DNA from: Heliocidaris erythrogramma
Taxonomy: Eukaryota; Echinodermata; Echinoidea; Camarodonta; Echinometridae
Assembly: GCA_025617745.1 (NCBI GenBank)
Contig: CM046855.1
Span: forward strand, 15,097,880-15,161,879
DNA: 64,000 nt
Direction: 5' to 3'
Each line of letters opens with the position of its first letter. The first letter of the stretch is position 1. Both the position numbers and the translations under genes were made by a program. Of this stretch, positions 23,901 through 37,300 are shown one piece after another. Below the pieces are notes generated by a model, which ran no database searches, was not told the DNA's origin, and was given only the letters and a program-made list of their open reading frames with translations.

Positions 23901-26900
23901 ATATTGCTGAGGGACCTTATCAAGGGATTATTTCAAAGTGGTTGTACAAAATCATGTTTAGAATTGAATGCAGAATCAGAAATGAATTCTTGTATGTCCA
24001 CTATAGTGTGTCGAATTTCATTGTGCGCTGCATATTCATCATGGATATTTGCTGGCGGAAAGGGAGATTAGACATGGATACAATAAACATATCAATTACT
24101 TATTCTACAGATCCGCTTAATGATTCTAATGTTTAGAATATCAAACTTTCATGAGTGTAGTCTTTCACCTCATGAAAATTTTAATTGATTCTTTCAGGGA
24201 ATACAATGGTGTACGCTCTGCTCATTGATAAAACGGGGGTACTCGTTTTTCCGAAGGTTCGTAATTCCGAAAATGCGATAGAGCCTTACATAAGTTTTAG
24301 GAATAATTATGAACCCCTTGTCATTTTAGGAATTATTGAACCCTATTTCACTTTCGGAATTACGAACCGTCGGAGTAACGAACCTTCGGAAATACGAACC
24401 TCGGAAAAACGAACCTTCGGAATTATGAACCTTCTGAAAATGACATAATCGATAAAGCGGCCAAGTCTAGTTATATCTTTAATTGACTTATGGTCATGGG
24501 GTCCATTGTGCTATTGCAATCGTATTAGCCACTTTTGAGGTGAGTGTGCTGGTATGCATACGAACCTGATGGTATATTCTTAAGTCATCATTTAATTGAC
24601 TTTGACGCTAGAACGCATACGTTACACGTGAAAGCTCACGATCCGCCCGCGCGCCTGCCTTAAAGGGTGATTTTACCTATAGTCAAACAACAGAGTTCAT
24701 ATGAATTGGGATTAATTGTCGATCAGTTTATATTTCCAAAGAAATAAACCTGTTGATAAACCGGTTGTAAATATGACAAGGCCTGTATTATAAATATCGA
24801 CTTGTGATCGTACACGTACATGCTATGAAGCAATATTCAGAGAGAGCTTTTCAGATCTCAGCTGTTGATGTCAATTCTGGCAACCTGCTGTAAAACAGGG
24901 CCATGTCGGTACCATGATGAAGCTGTCTTTGAAAGAACAAAATTGATTTGACACGCTGGGCCCCCTTGCGGGTGATCTATTACAGAAGCAGAAGTGAAAT
25001 TGCGTTGGGATTTCCAATTGTCCAACGACGGCTCAGATTTTATTATAAGAATTATATAAATCCTGTTTTGAAAACAATTCCGTCGAAGTGCCTTTAGGTT
25101 TGCTTCTCAGAATTAGTCAGCTGTTCAGCATTGTATTATAATTATAGCCAGAGAATATAGAATGACGGAAGCAGAATACAGGCCATGTAAAGGCCATTTT
25201 TAATGAATATTTTAAACAAATACGCAAGTATAAAACGTGAGTGTTTTAATGTTGCGGCGCTGCTAGGAGGGGTGGTTAATGTTTATTAGTTAAAGTTTCT
25301 AAAAACAAGACAGTCATTGTCAAAGTATAGGCATATTAATGTGAAACATTAAGGCCTATTCACGATCACTCCATCGCTATCTCTCGAAAACGTGGGAGCG
25401 GGGTACCCTTTACCCTATTTCTTCTATTCTGTACGCCGAATCATTGATCATATGAGAACGGTCAGTTGTGACGTGAAATGATCACTTATATCAAGGGGAC
25501 GACTTAAATTCCGCTTATTATCCCAGATTAGGTCATAACACCGAATTGGACCCGGCAAAGCGCGTCAAATCTCATCGCATGAAGATATTGAATTTGCGAT
25601 GATCGCTCGGGCAGAAAATTGCCTATTGGTGCGGGGAGGGAGAAATGTCGCGAAGCTCGCCGCAAGGTGTTTGTACCAAGGCATAGCTTAGTTTCTTGGC
25701 TGCTGAGCTCTAGGGTCCCACGTATTGCCTTCTAATGGAATCGTCCAATTTACTGTAAAAATATTTATGGGTGTCCATTAAAATGTCCATTCATTACACT
25801 GATGGTGTAACCGCGATATAGAAGTTCTTGAATTATGATACTAGTCAAACTGATCCTCATAAATATTGTATGTGAAAGTTTTATGGCCAAACCAAACACA
25901 TCTGATTATTGTGAAAGGGAATCGTAAACCAATGTTTTGAAATGGGAAACAACATGATGTCAAGGTTATACCGATTGGTAGTGCTTGTCTTGGTCACTTT
26001 TTTTCCCTTCTTAAAACCCCAACAATAACCAATGATTGTTTAAACTCTGAACCTTTCTAAGAATAAATGACAATAGAATGTGCATGTGATCTATTTGGTG
26101 AGACATTAATGTTTAATCCACAATTCCTTTCTCAAATCCATTTTTTTCCTGTTATCATTACATTAGGATAAGAATCGGCACCAATGGATATTCCTGCATA
26201 AGCAGCTTGTTATCGGAGGGCCCGCGACAAAATGTTTTAAAATAATGTTATTGAATTCTGGACTGTTTTACGTTTTATCTTAATATCATCTTCTTTTAGT
26301 ATCTGTTTTGTTTACATTATTCATTGTAGTCGATTTAGTACTTTCCAGCCCTCTGAGCTGTAACAACTTCTGATGCGGTTTTTCTTTTCTGATTTTGTTT
26401 TATTCGTCAAGTATAAAATACGACAGAACATGAAATTTATACCAGTGGATAGAAAATATACGTCGACAGAATAATCCACGAAAACTCATAATAAGCTTAT
26501 ACCCAATGGGTCCACATTTGCTGATTGTATATACAAGTGAAGGTATACGATTTTACTTGTATCTTCAAATGACGGTGAGTGAAGATGCAGACAAAAGTCT
26601 AGATAAAGAAATTCCTACTTTTTATGTCACCAGCCCGCTGTCTCTTCACTATCTGCAGTCATTGCCTGCAGGGACAGTTCTACAGATGATGTGATTAAGA
26701 TCGGTAGGAAGAGAGCTCCGTTGAAAGCACGACGTAATATTATTATGATGAAGGGTTACGCATTTTTGGTCAGCGTTATGCGTGGGCGATGTCGGTTATA
26801 TTGTTTGCTGCAGCTGCTCCTCTTTCCTGTATACTACCATCAGGCACGTAGCCATGCAAATCGAGGGTTACTGGTATACTTAATACCTCCCTTATGCCAT

Positions 26901-27737
26901 CAAGCCACCTTACTCTATCATAGAATTAACCACTTCATATAGTCTATATAATTGAAAATCACAGTTTCTGCTTAGTACTTTCCAATCATCTTGTAAGCTT
27001 TTAACCCGGGAACGGTCATGGGAGTCGCCAGATATAGAGATGGCATCCCCCATCAATTCTGTCAGAAAATCTCAGCCTTTGTCGGTAAATTTAACAGTTG
27101 TCAAAACTATGTTTCCTTTACCTTATCAGCAAATGTGGAATTATGGGACCCTTTCCGTTATTGTTGCTTGTTTGGAACAAATTTGTCGGCTGACTCGTTC
27201 CTACACCCCTACCCAGTCAAAATGGTCTACGCGACATCCCTTATCAACGTTAATGATTAGACCGAGGTACATGCTATCTTCAAACAATTTTCGTCAATAA
27301 GTTTGCTTTAGCGTTTCAGAGTGTTAATTTCAATTTTGACATACACACATTTCATGAACTGCATGCTATAGTGGAACTCATGATAACAGGCAAGCATTTA
27401 AAACCTTTACATAGAGTTTCTGTTAGATTTTACAAATACCTGTTAAGTACTAAAGGTTAACATCCAAGCTTTCTATTTTCTCTGCAAGAATTGATTTCAT
27501 TTTTTAGAAACGAAACCAAAAGTGTCCCTGAGTTTTAATTTAACCATAGTGCACCATCGTGATACATGAGGAGAGGAAATCAGTTTCTGGTCGTTGCTTC
27601 TTTTACTGTTATCTATTCGAAGACCGCGCAACAAAATCGATTTTGTGCGAGATAAAAAAAAACCTATACGTTGGATATTCAAAAATATTTATATGTATTT
27701 TTGCTTTTTTATCAACCATTGTATACCTGTATTTAAG

Positions 27738-27776
<39 letters not shown>

Positions 27777-30700
27777 CTCTCTTTTACCTACGTGCATAAT
27801 TCGTTCTCTTTCACACACACACACACCCTCTCTCTCTCTTTCTCTGGTAAACGGGTGAATTATTATATTATGCAAACACCTCTCAACGCATATGCCGGCG
27901 CCCCAACACGGACTCACATAACGAGCCACATAATGAAGGTACCCAAACTATGTCGCACATTTTCTCCCTGTTTCCCATAATAAATCATATCGGATTCGGA
28001 CGGAGGGCCTCTAACTTACATGTCATCCACAGTTATCTTACTACTTTATACTTAGATGACTTATCAGGGGGGTACTCATTTTTCCGAAGGTTCATAATTT
28101 CGAAACGCAAATTTCCCATAGCAAGGGGTTCATAATTCCGAAAATGAAATAGGGTTCGTAATTCCAAACATTTGATGCATTTCTCCGAAGGTTCGTAATT
28201 CTGATGATGAAAAAGGGTTCATAATTCCAAAAATGAAAAAGAATTCATAATTCCGAAGGTTCTTAATTTCGAAAATACAATAGAGCCCTACATAACTTTT
28301 CGGAATTACGAACCTTCGGAAATATGAACCCTTTTTCATTTTCGAAATTACGAACCCTATTTCATTTTCGGAAATGTGAACCCTTTTTTCACTTTTGGAA
28401 TTATTAACCTTCAAAATTACGAACCGTCGGAGTAACGAACCTTCTGAATTATGAACCTCAGAAAAAAAGACATGTAACTAAGGATTGCTCGAAGTCATTA
28501 GTATATCCAGGTGAAGAAATAACACACTTCCCTGACATAAGACGGCATTCAGGGACCTTCGTATATCAGCTAGCCCTATTCCTCACAAATATTTGAACGG
28601 CAAGGATTGGTAGCAGCGGTCATAATACGCTATGACGCAAGAGCGGTTGATTAACGAAACATTAAGGAACATCCCCTGTATTTCCCCATGGCCAGTGTAT
28701 GACAAACAGGACGAAGAGGCACTCACTTACGTCCCAAGTTGACGTTGATCGAAACTACACTATCCCAACGGAGAAGCAAGAGGTGATTGAAGGAGCTATA
28801 ATAGTGTCAAGAGGTTTTTTGAAAGGTATCCGAGATATCTCATGTTCACCTGTGAAAGCCAAGTTGGATTGCTTCCTAAATTTCAGGTTATACACCAATC
28901 ATCATAGTGATAGTACCAATTTGTGGATCCAGGATTCGAACAAGTCCCTCTTCCTCAAAAAATAATAACTGAAAACACGTTGATGAAAATATACAAGGGG
29001 TTGAACGCATGTATAACCTAAGTGGAGATTTTGGTCAACCAGGAGGAGGGGGGGGGGGGCACGCGCCCCTGTGCCTCTTCCACTAAGTATCGGTAGTGAG
29101 TAGGTGTTTTGATGGCTCCGTCTGTTGATGAAAGTTGGGTCACCTTGTTTTGCTTTATTAGTTCGGCACTTACTTTTGCCATAGTGAATCATAAATGTTG
29201 GCAACGTTGATATATTTCAATAAATATTGAAATCAGTGAATGGGAAGGATTTCTAAAACGAAGTTTATGTAAAGGTAATAATTGCTGTAGTTTGCAAATT
29301 TATAAGTAATATGGTGATATTATACCTGTACATCGCAATTATTATGTAAGAAATACACATTAACATTTAACTTGATTGAACGTCCTGGACTTTACGTAAG
29401 CTATGATTGTCCTTTTTTTTTAAACGTGACCGTTAAACTATCTATCGCTGGGAGTTAGAGACATTACGACAGGTTGTTTATCCCGTCGGCAAATGCCTAC
29501 TGCGCTGGAAGATTGTAGATGTTATTCATGGAATCTGTGTCTACGATGGCTTCCCGTGAGATATACAGGACAGTGGACGTGCCTCGTATAGCCAACTACC
29601 TTTCTTCTTTTTTCCCTGTCCCATTCCGTAGCTGAGATACAAAGGAGATCATGCTTATATTTTAAACCAATAGTATTCAGTCTGAAATATGCCTACATCC
29701 TCACATTATCATAGGTAGATATGAACTAATTTTGAAAAATACAGAGAGATAAAGAATGGAATGGATGGCCATAAATCTTATACGGTCGCACTCTTTAGAT
29801 CAACATTGGGTCTGTTACTCTGTAGATTCCTTGACTTTTTTTCTTCACACCGTTTTTATCTTGAACTATTTATCAAACTTGATCTTGACCGCCATGTATA
29901 GCCCTTTCCAGTCATTGATGCCATATGTTCATGGCTCACAAGACATACAGACGATAAACGCAATAGTGCATGGGGACTCCAATGTATTTGGTACATCATT
30001 GTGGATAATTATGAAACCTTATCCCTTCGTTTCCAATAGTCATATATTTCATCAGTATTCGTGTTGGAATAACCTATGTATAGATAGCACATGCAAAAAC
30101 AAAACGAAAGAATAAGTAAAACGCATTTGATTTTAGAATGATTTTGCCGATGATTTTTTTTGTTATTCCGTCGTTCGACCCTTGCCAGAGCACTATTAGA
30201 CTCGTAAGTGCAGGTGGAACAATCGTTACTCCGTAATGATAGAAATGTTCTTCACAAGTTTTCAATCGAATTTTGTGTACCGATTGTGAGCTGAAGTTCA
30301 CAATCTATTTTGGAGGAAACATTGGAAGTGACCGGAGGTGAGAACAGCTCTCATGGCAAAATATTTTCCAATGCCATTACATTTCGCGATCGTTCTTCCT
30401 CAGTTCATCACACTTTGTATATCCCTCCTATTACCTAAACGTTACTTAAATCCAGGAAGAATAGCCGAAGCACACATATCTAGTCAGGCAATGTAGTGAA
30501 TGGAAAATAATTTGAGTGACAAAATTAAAAAAAATGAGCAGGAAAGAAAGTGCAGTGGGTTGAAGCCCGCTAGGCTGTATAGCCAAGTACATCTTATCGA
30601 CATTATCCTATTTACATTATAGATGAAGACATTTTGAAGTGGCTTTCCAGACTCATGCAGGAGTACATCCCGAGGGAAACCACATAGGCGATAGATTCCC

Positions 30701-32421
30701 TTTTAGTCTATATCACCGTGTACTTTACCTATATATCGTGAGTCTGTTATGGATACTTTATTGAACGAGGTATATCAGTTATTTATTCATGTTTCCATTA
30801 TTATCATTTTTTTAAATAATGTAATACCATAATGTGTTTCATGGAACAGTAACTTTGCAGCGTGTTTCTATTATGATATATGGATACTTTTTGAGAAAGC
30901 AAGGTATTAACAAAGAGTAAGAAGATTTCTGCATGTATAGTTTTTCACCCATTTTCAACATCCCCCTTAATGCATTGCCGACCCTACACACCTCTCTCTC
31001 TCTCTCCCACTACAAAGTGATTATATTGGTTTTGTGCATGCATAATGTATATTTTTGCACTCTTTTATGTGCTCTTTAAATGAAATGAAATATGTAGGCT
31101 ATATTTTTTTTTCAATACTCTTTCTACCTTTCTGCTCCACCCTTGTCACTTTTCGTTCTCTCTCTATATATATTTCTCTCTTTCTCTTTCTCTCTCACAC
31201 ACACACGCACACACACCCACTATCTCTCTCTTTCTCTATTTCCCCATTTTCCATTTTGCATGAAAGGCCTGGTAATATGGACATCACTTCGTTTCATGCA
31301 AGTACGCTTGTAAAATGCTCTCTTGATCAAGCATTACCATCGAATAATTTATGTGAATAAACTTCAATGCACATGGCCTTTTCACTGCATGAACACGATC
31401 AAAAATCCGACTAGCAAAAATCTACCCTATTATTCATTTATTCTTCCAGGTTATTTGCTTAGTTTAACAAACGTCAGAACTCACGTACCAGATTTCATTG
31501 CAATAGTTTAAACAATTATAAATCAATGTATAGTTATATCGAACAACCCATGGCAATATTACTTTTCAATCCCTTTCTGTAGTAGATGTCGCGGTGACCT
31601 TTTGTTCTAATCTGAACCCACTTTGTCCGTAATAACGCAAGACCAAAGCCTACAAACATTATCGATGCGCATATGCAATGGAGAGTGTTTCAGACTTAAG
31701 AAATTGATTTTAAATGATTTCCATTAGAGAGCTGATACGATTTATGGAAATAACAGAATCCCAAAGCTTTAGGACTCTTGCTCTGTTTGAAGTGAGCGGC
31801 TCACTTTATATGTGTGGACATATCTTCTTTCTATTCCCAACGTTCGTTTTATATTTTTACCATGCATAGCGTTACCCAGCTTAATTATTGTGCATAAGTT
31901 GACTGCACGTATTTACACCTTCTTTTGAAAAATATACACCTTCATTCGTTGTCAAAATAACAAGCAAACACTATTGCCAATCATATGTCAACAGTGCTGT
32001 ATATAAAGAAAGAAATGAGATCACTATGCTTTACTTCGAAGTAAAGCTGCATTAATACAACTATACCATTCGGAGGAATTCTACAGTTATTCCTCCTACG
32101 CGATCAATTTGCTTTTGAAAATCTTCAAAAGTGGTTGTAGTATGTGTACAGGTTAGTGGCTGACCAAGGTTGCTTATTTATTGATTTTTTTCAAAACGTC
32201 TCAGTTTCAGTCGTTCTTTTCCACTTCAACGTACCAGCTGCTATTGACTGTAATCTGCCTCTCAATATGGATTGGCTAGTATAATATTTCTTTACTCCAT
32301 GTAGTTTTTAATTCTTCTGTTCAAAGCATATTTTGATATTTATAATCATATTGGATCTTAGGTATACATCGAATTATATTTTCCTTAATTCCCCTGCCGG
32401 ATGTTCGTACATGTGGGTGGT

Positions 32422-32456
<35 letters not shown>

Positions 32457-34333
32457 GTGGCATCTAATTGGACTGGGACAAAATATATCACTCTTCATCA
32501 ATTATTAATTTCAACATATTATTCAAGATGATGACATAGGTAGCAGTTATCTGTTCTGCAGGAAAATGTGATTGTTTCTTTAAATACTTTCCTCCTTCGG
32601 AAATCATCAGTATTTTGTAACTTTGAAATTTATGAACACGTTCTCTGTGTATTGTGCACAACGTCATCTCTCTCTCTCTCTCTCTCTGTCACACACTCTC
32701 TTCCTTTCCTTTACTCTCGTATATTCATTTATATCCTGCTCCTGAAAATTGTGACACGAACTCCAAAACAGTTTTGATATGCGCCTACTATTTGCTCTCC
32801 CCCTCTCTACCCATTTCTCTCTCTAATTCTCTATCTCTCCCTCTCTCTCTCTCTCTCACTCTCAAACTGACTGACAATATGTCCCCATTTGACCTGATAT
32901 CTCTGGTATCGATCAGATCAAACCATGCAGCACTCATCCGTCCATACCCAAGCCATGGAGCGTGAGATCTGAAAGCTTCAGCACATACGCGGATCAGTAC
33001 ACCAAATCAGGTCAAACTCTAAGAAGATGGTCTTTCCACCTGCTTCGCGTTTAAGTCACTTTCAATGAGCATGAGCATACTTTTAAAGAAATATCTCTAA
33101 GTTATCTTTTTCGCCCTAGAATATTGAAAACTTTATATTATGAAATATTAAATCTTCACTTTAAAGTAAACTGTGTAAATACATGTAGATATATCAGTCA
33201 AAAGGGTGTATGGGAGGGCACACTGCGTTGAGTTTCTTGGAAACTACCATTTTAGTTATAATCGTACATATGATTTTAGAGTTATTCTTACTGACACGAA
33301 TATAGTTCTTATGATTCTTAATACACTTTTCCCCACACTAGATTTTGATACAATTTCTTTAATCTTTCTCAACTACTTTGTTGACAAAGAAAGAAAAGAT
33401 GTCAATTGTCAGACAGTATACCCTCAGGCGATTCAGTAAATTAAAGATATCTAGTCCCTTTCAGTTTTGTTTTCAAAAACATTTTGCAAGTTTCACATAA
33501 AAAATTGGGAATTCAAATAGATTCAGACAAATTTATATAAAAATGTAATTATTCAGTCATGACTGATGTTTTACGATTTCATCATACAGCCTATACCGTA
33601 ATCCTTTTAATATTTATTGTCAATCATACATATTCACTGATAAATTTTTATCGCAATACAAATACTGCAATATCGCTTTCCTTTCACTTCTGTTATTTAT
33701 GATTAACAGCCCTTCTCTAATTACTCCCCACCTTCTTTTCTCTTTCTCTATCAATTGTCTTCTAGTCTCTATATGTTTTTTATGCATTCATTGCAGATAT
33801 ACACATGGATATATTTATTCGTTTTCCTGAGCTAAGGTTTGTTCAGTTATCGAATCCTGCATATTGCCTGCTACATGAATTACCATCAATAAAGTTTGAA
33901 GTATATAATTGCAATCTGATAAGACGCAATGTATTCTAAGTCATTAACATGATAAAAGTTATTAGAAAATTGTTTATTTATACATTCGTAATATTAAATA
34001 CAGATATAGTAGATAGTTTTAGAGTTCATTGACCCGGTCTACTTCACATCTTCTTGCGTCATACACCATCTTACCTGCCAATCTTTTTCTTTCTTGACTG
34101 ACTCGTGATACAGGATATTGATCAATCAACGCACAACTGTCAACAATTCAGCCCACCTACATTACCAAAATGACCATTCCCACTTCCACCAAATTCCATT
34201 ACACGATTGCCAACATACCACGCCACAGGCCTAAACAGCTTTTCTCTCCCACTCTCTCTCTCCCACTATCGTTCTCTCTCTTTAACTCACACACGCACAC
34301 CCATCCACACACGCATACAAACGCGCACGCGTC

Positions 34334-34367
<34 letters not shown>

Positions 34368-37300
34368 CTCTCACTATCTTTCTCTCTCTTTAACTCACAC
34401 ACGCACACCCATCCACACACGCATACAAACGCGCACTCGTCCGCACACACACAACCACACACTCACACACACACACTCTCTCTCTCTCTCCTTAGTTGGT
34501 GCTTCTTTCACTCAAAAGCGATGCGTTGCACATTTTGAGCTGCATCCATCCGGGATGGAAAAAAGATGCTTGACAGTGGAATTCTCGCAGTGGAAACACG
34601 TTTTCAGTACAATTTTCAGGATGCATGATAGATGAAGGCTTATGTAAACATGGAGATCACTGCATGAACTAGGTCAAATCCTCACTGTGAATGAAATAGA
34701 GTCCGTAATATGAGACAACGTAAGTGTATCCACGAGGAAGATCACTATCGATGTAGCCATATTTCATTGCCCATAATGAAAAAATAGATTCCGTGATTAT
34801 GGTTACTGAAAATTGAAAGGATCAGAATAGCTTCATTATGTTTCTTCTCCCGTCCGTTCTTTTATCTTGATCCAAACTAAGTCAGGTGAAAGTAAATGTG
34901 TGCCATTCATGCTGGTTTGTTGTTTACGAACTGAGCACCAATCGTAGATCAAAGTGGATCTTCAGTGAAATTCACGTAAACATTGTATACCGGTACGATT
35001 TTGCAATATTACTACATATTTTCAAAACACTGAATGTGACCCATATTAGACTGCAGGACATTGCGTATAAGATTTGCATTATGCATAAGTTTTATGAAAT
35101 CAATAGAAAGTGCATTTTAAAAAGATTCCTAAATGACCCTAGGATATAGTTTCATAATAAAGAAGAGTTGTGTTATTGGCTTCATCACATGAAATATGGG
35201 TAAGGTCAAAGTCGCCACTCTGATGCTGCAATACATTTAAAGTACATTAAATATCGTTAAAGGTAATAGAAGTAGTCTATTTCGGCTGAGCGTTGCATAT
35301 ATGGACTATAAGTTCATTGTCTCTGAGAAACATTCTCTTTGCGTTTTCTTATTTTCCATACTTTCATACTGTGTTTGTCTGTTTTCTAAATATTATGTTA
35401 TGAAATTAATGCCCACCGCAGCTAGGAGCGAGACATCTGGATAAATACAGCAACGTTGTGGTCCTGCAGAAAACATCATCATCTTTCCCGCCTAAAACAT
35501 ATGCACCACATTATGCAGAAAAGCTACCGTCTGCCCCGTAGAAAACTACAGTATTGCCTTGACGTCACCACTTGCTGTGTGTTGTCTATAAAAGGGAAGA
35601 AAGCGCATGAGTTATAATTTCATTCTCGCGCTTTACAGTAAAGTAAGTAAAGTATGGCCTAATCCAGAAAATTATGAAATTATTTTATGCATTCGTACAA
35701 AACAGCAGTGAGTAGGGTGTAATTAATTAATCAATTTTACTGTTAGTTTAAAGAGTAGGCCTAATAATCTTCTACCTTCAAGTAGCTGAGCAATTTTGAC
35801 GTCCGTTGAGTTTTGCATAATAATAATTATTATTTATAAGGTACTGTATACGTTCAAAGCTGGGAGAGTTGTTCTTTTCGTTTTTTCAAGACGTCAAATT
35901 GATTGAAGTCCAAAAAGTATTTTTTTGATATCATTTGTTCTTCTCTTTTTAATTCAGAACTCATCTACGTTGGTAAATTTGATTTATTTTTATTATATTT
36001 TTCGACAAAAGTTTCTTGCAGTAACTTTTATTATTTTATCCATAATCACTTTTGTAATTATTCATATTCAATTGCTATAATCATATTTCCGTCAATTATG
36101 CAAGATAACTTAGTATGAACCATCCTTTTTACAGGCTGTAAAGAGAATATTATAGAACTGCAGTAAGTAAGGAAACAATCATTACCTCAGGCGAGATGAA
36201 TCAAGAAAGAAAATTGTCTACGGGAGATACAAACCATCGTGATTTATTATTTTGGCGTTGGTGCCAAACCAAACATGATTCAAATTGTGCCCTAGCTGTC
36301 TGTGAAATTAAATTAACACTTCTAAAAACAAATGGAAGCTCCCTTAGGGAAAACTGTTGTATTTTAAGGGGCAATTATCTGTCGCTGCGTAGACTGCAGT
36401 TCTGATTCGGTTTCTACTCAACTTCAACTCAATATCCCCATTTCAGATGATGTGTACTAGCGCTGTTATTATGATAAACGACTACCATTTTATATTCACT
36501 AGCCCACGCGGGAAGGGCAATCATTCAATCACGCAGTTATTTTTTGAACTGCACATACTTGCTCAGTATATGCTGACATTATAGCTAGGGGCGGAGTTAC
36601 GGGGGGGGGGGGTGCACGCGGACTATTCCCCCGAGGATTTCCAAGACACGTCCTGAACAGTAAATTAAAACCTTTTTTATCGCCTGTCAGAAATTTTGAA
36701 GACATGTACCTCCTTAAAATACCGTGGCGCCGGGCCCCTGCGTTTAGCTATATGACTCTATTTCAGATCAACTTCCAAAATGGCTACTTTTGAACCTGTA
36801 TAGCCCAGTGTAAAGTATGTAACCCCCTTTCCTATATGTCACTGGAATGAGCTCTAAAAATGCAACCATAGGAAGCATAACGAAGTTGTATGACCAAACC
36901 GTTCGGATCTCTTGGCCTAATATGTTGTCCAATATGGCCACTTTCGCTGGGACATTTTATACAAAGGACGTTGACAATGGAAGTTCTAAAGTAATGAATG
37001 TTTGGAATATTTGAATATGCAGTTCTTTCTTTGATCTGTCATGCGTTATTGTCCATATGACTTCTAGTTTTAGCAAATGCTAAATGAAGTCACCAAATTT
37101 TATTTTTTTAATTCATGAAGAAAAGGTATGTGTGTTAACAATTTTCCGTTAAGTTAAACTCTTTTTGTCACGTCTGAAACATTCAACAAGTGATAAAATT
37201 ATCTTCATAATAACATTTCTGGAGATTTCTGGAGATTTGCCTGACCCTACTTGTTGCTCAATTCCAATTTGAATTTTGTTCACAGCAAATCGATTTTAGT

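Noticed and set aside
26571..26610. ATGACGGTGAGT, a MTVS start overlapping a donor-like GTGAGT
   Set aside because: Using that donor leaves only Met-Thr before exon 2, without the residues the family has before its VAN/GGF segment; the continuous frame reads [10 protein letters not shown], which does not match.
34243..34490. Regular repeats that might suggest a CRISPR array
   Set aside because: These are CT/CA microsatellites with one 108-bp duplication; there are no spacers, and the genome is eukaryotic.
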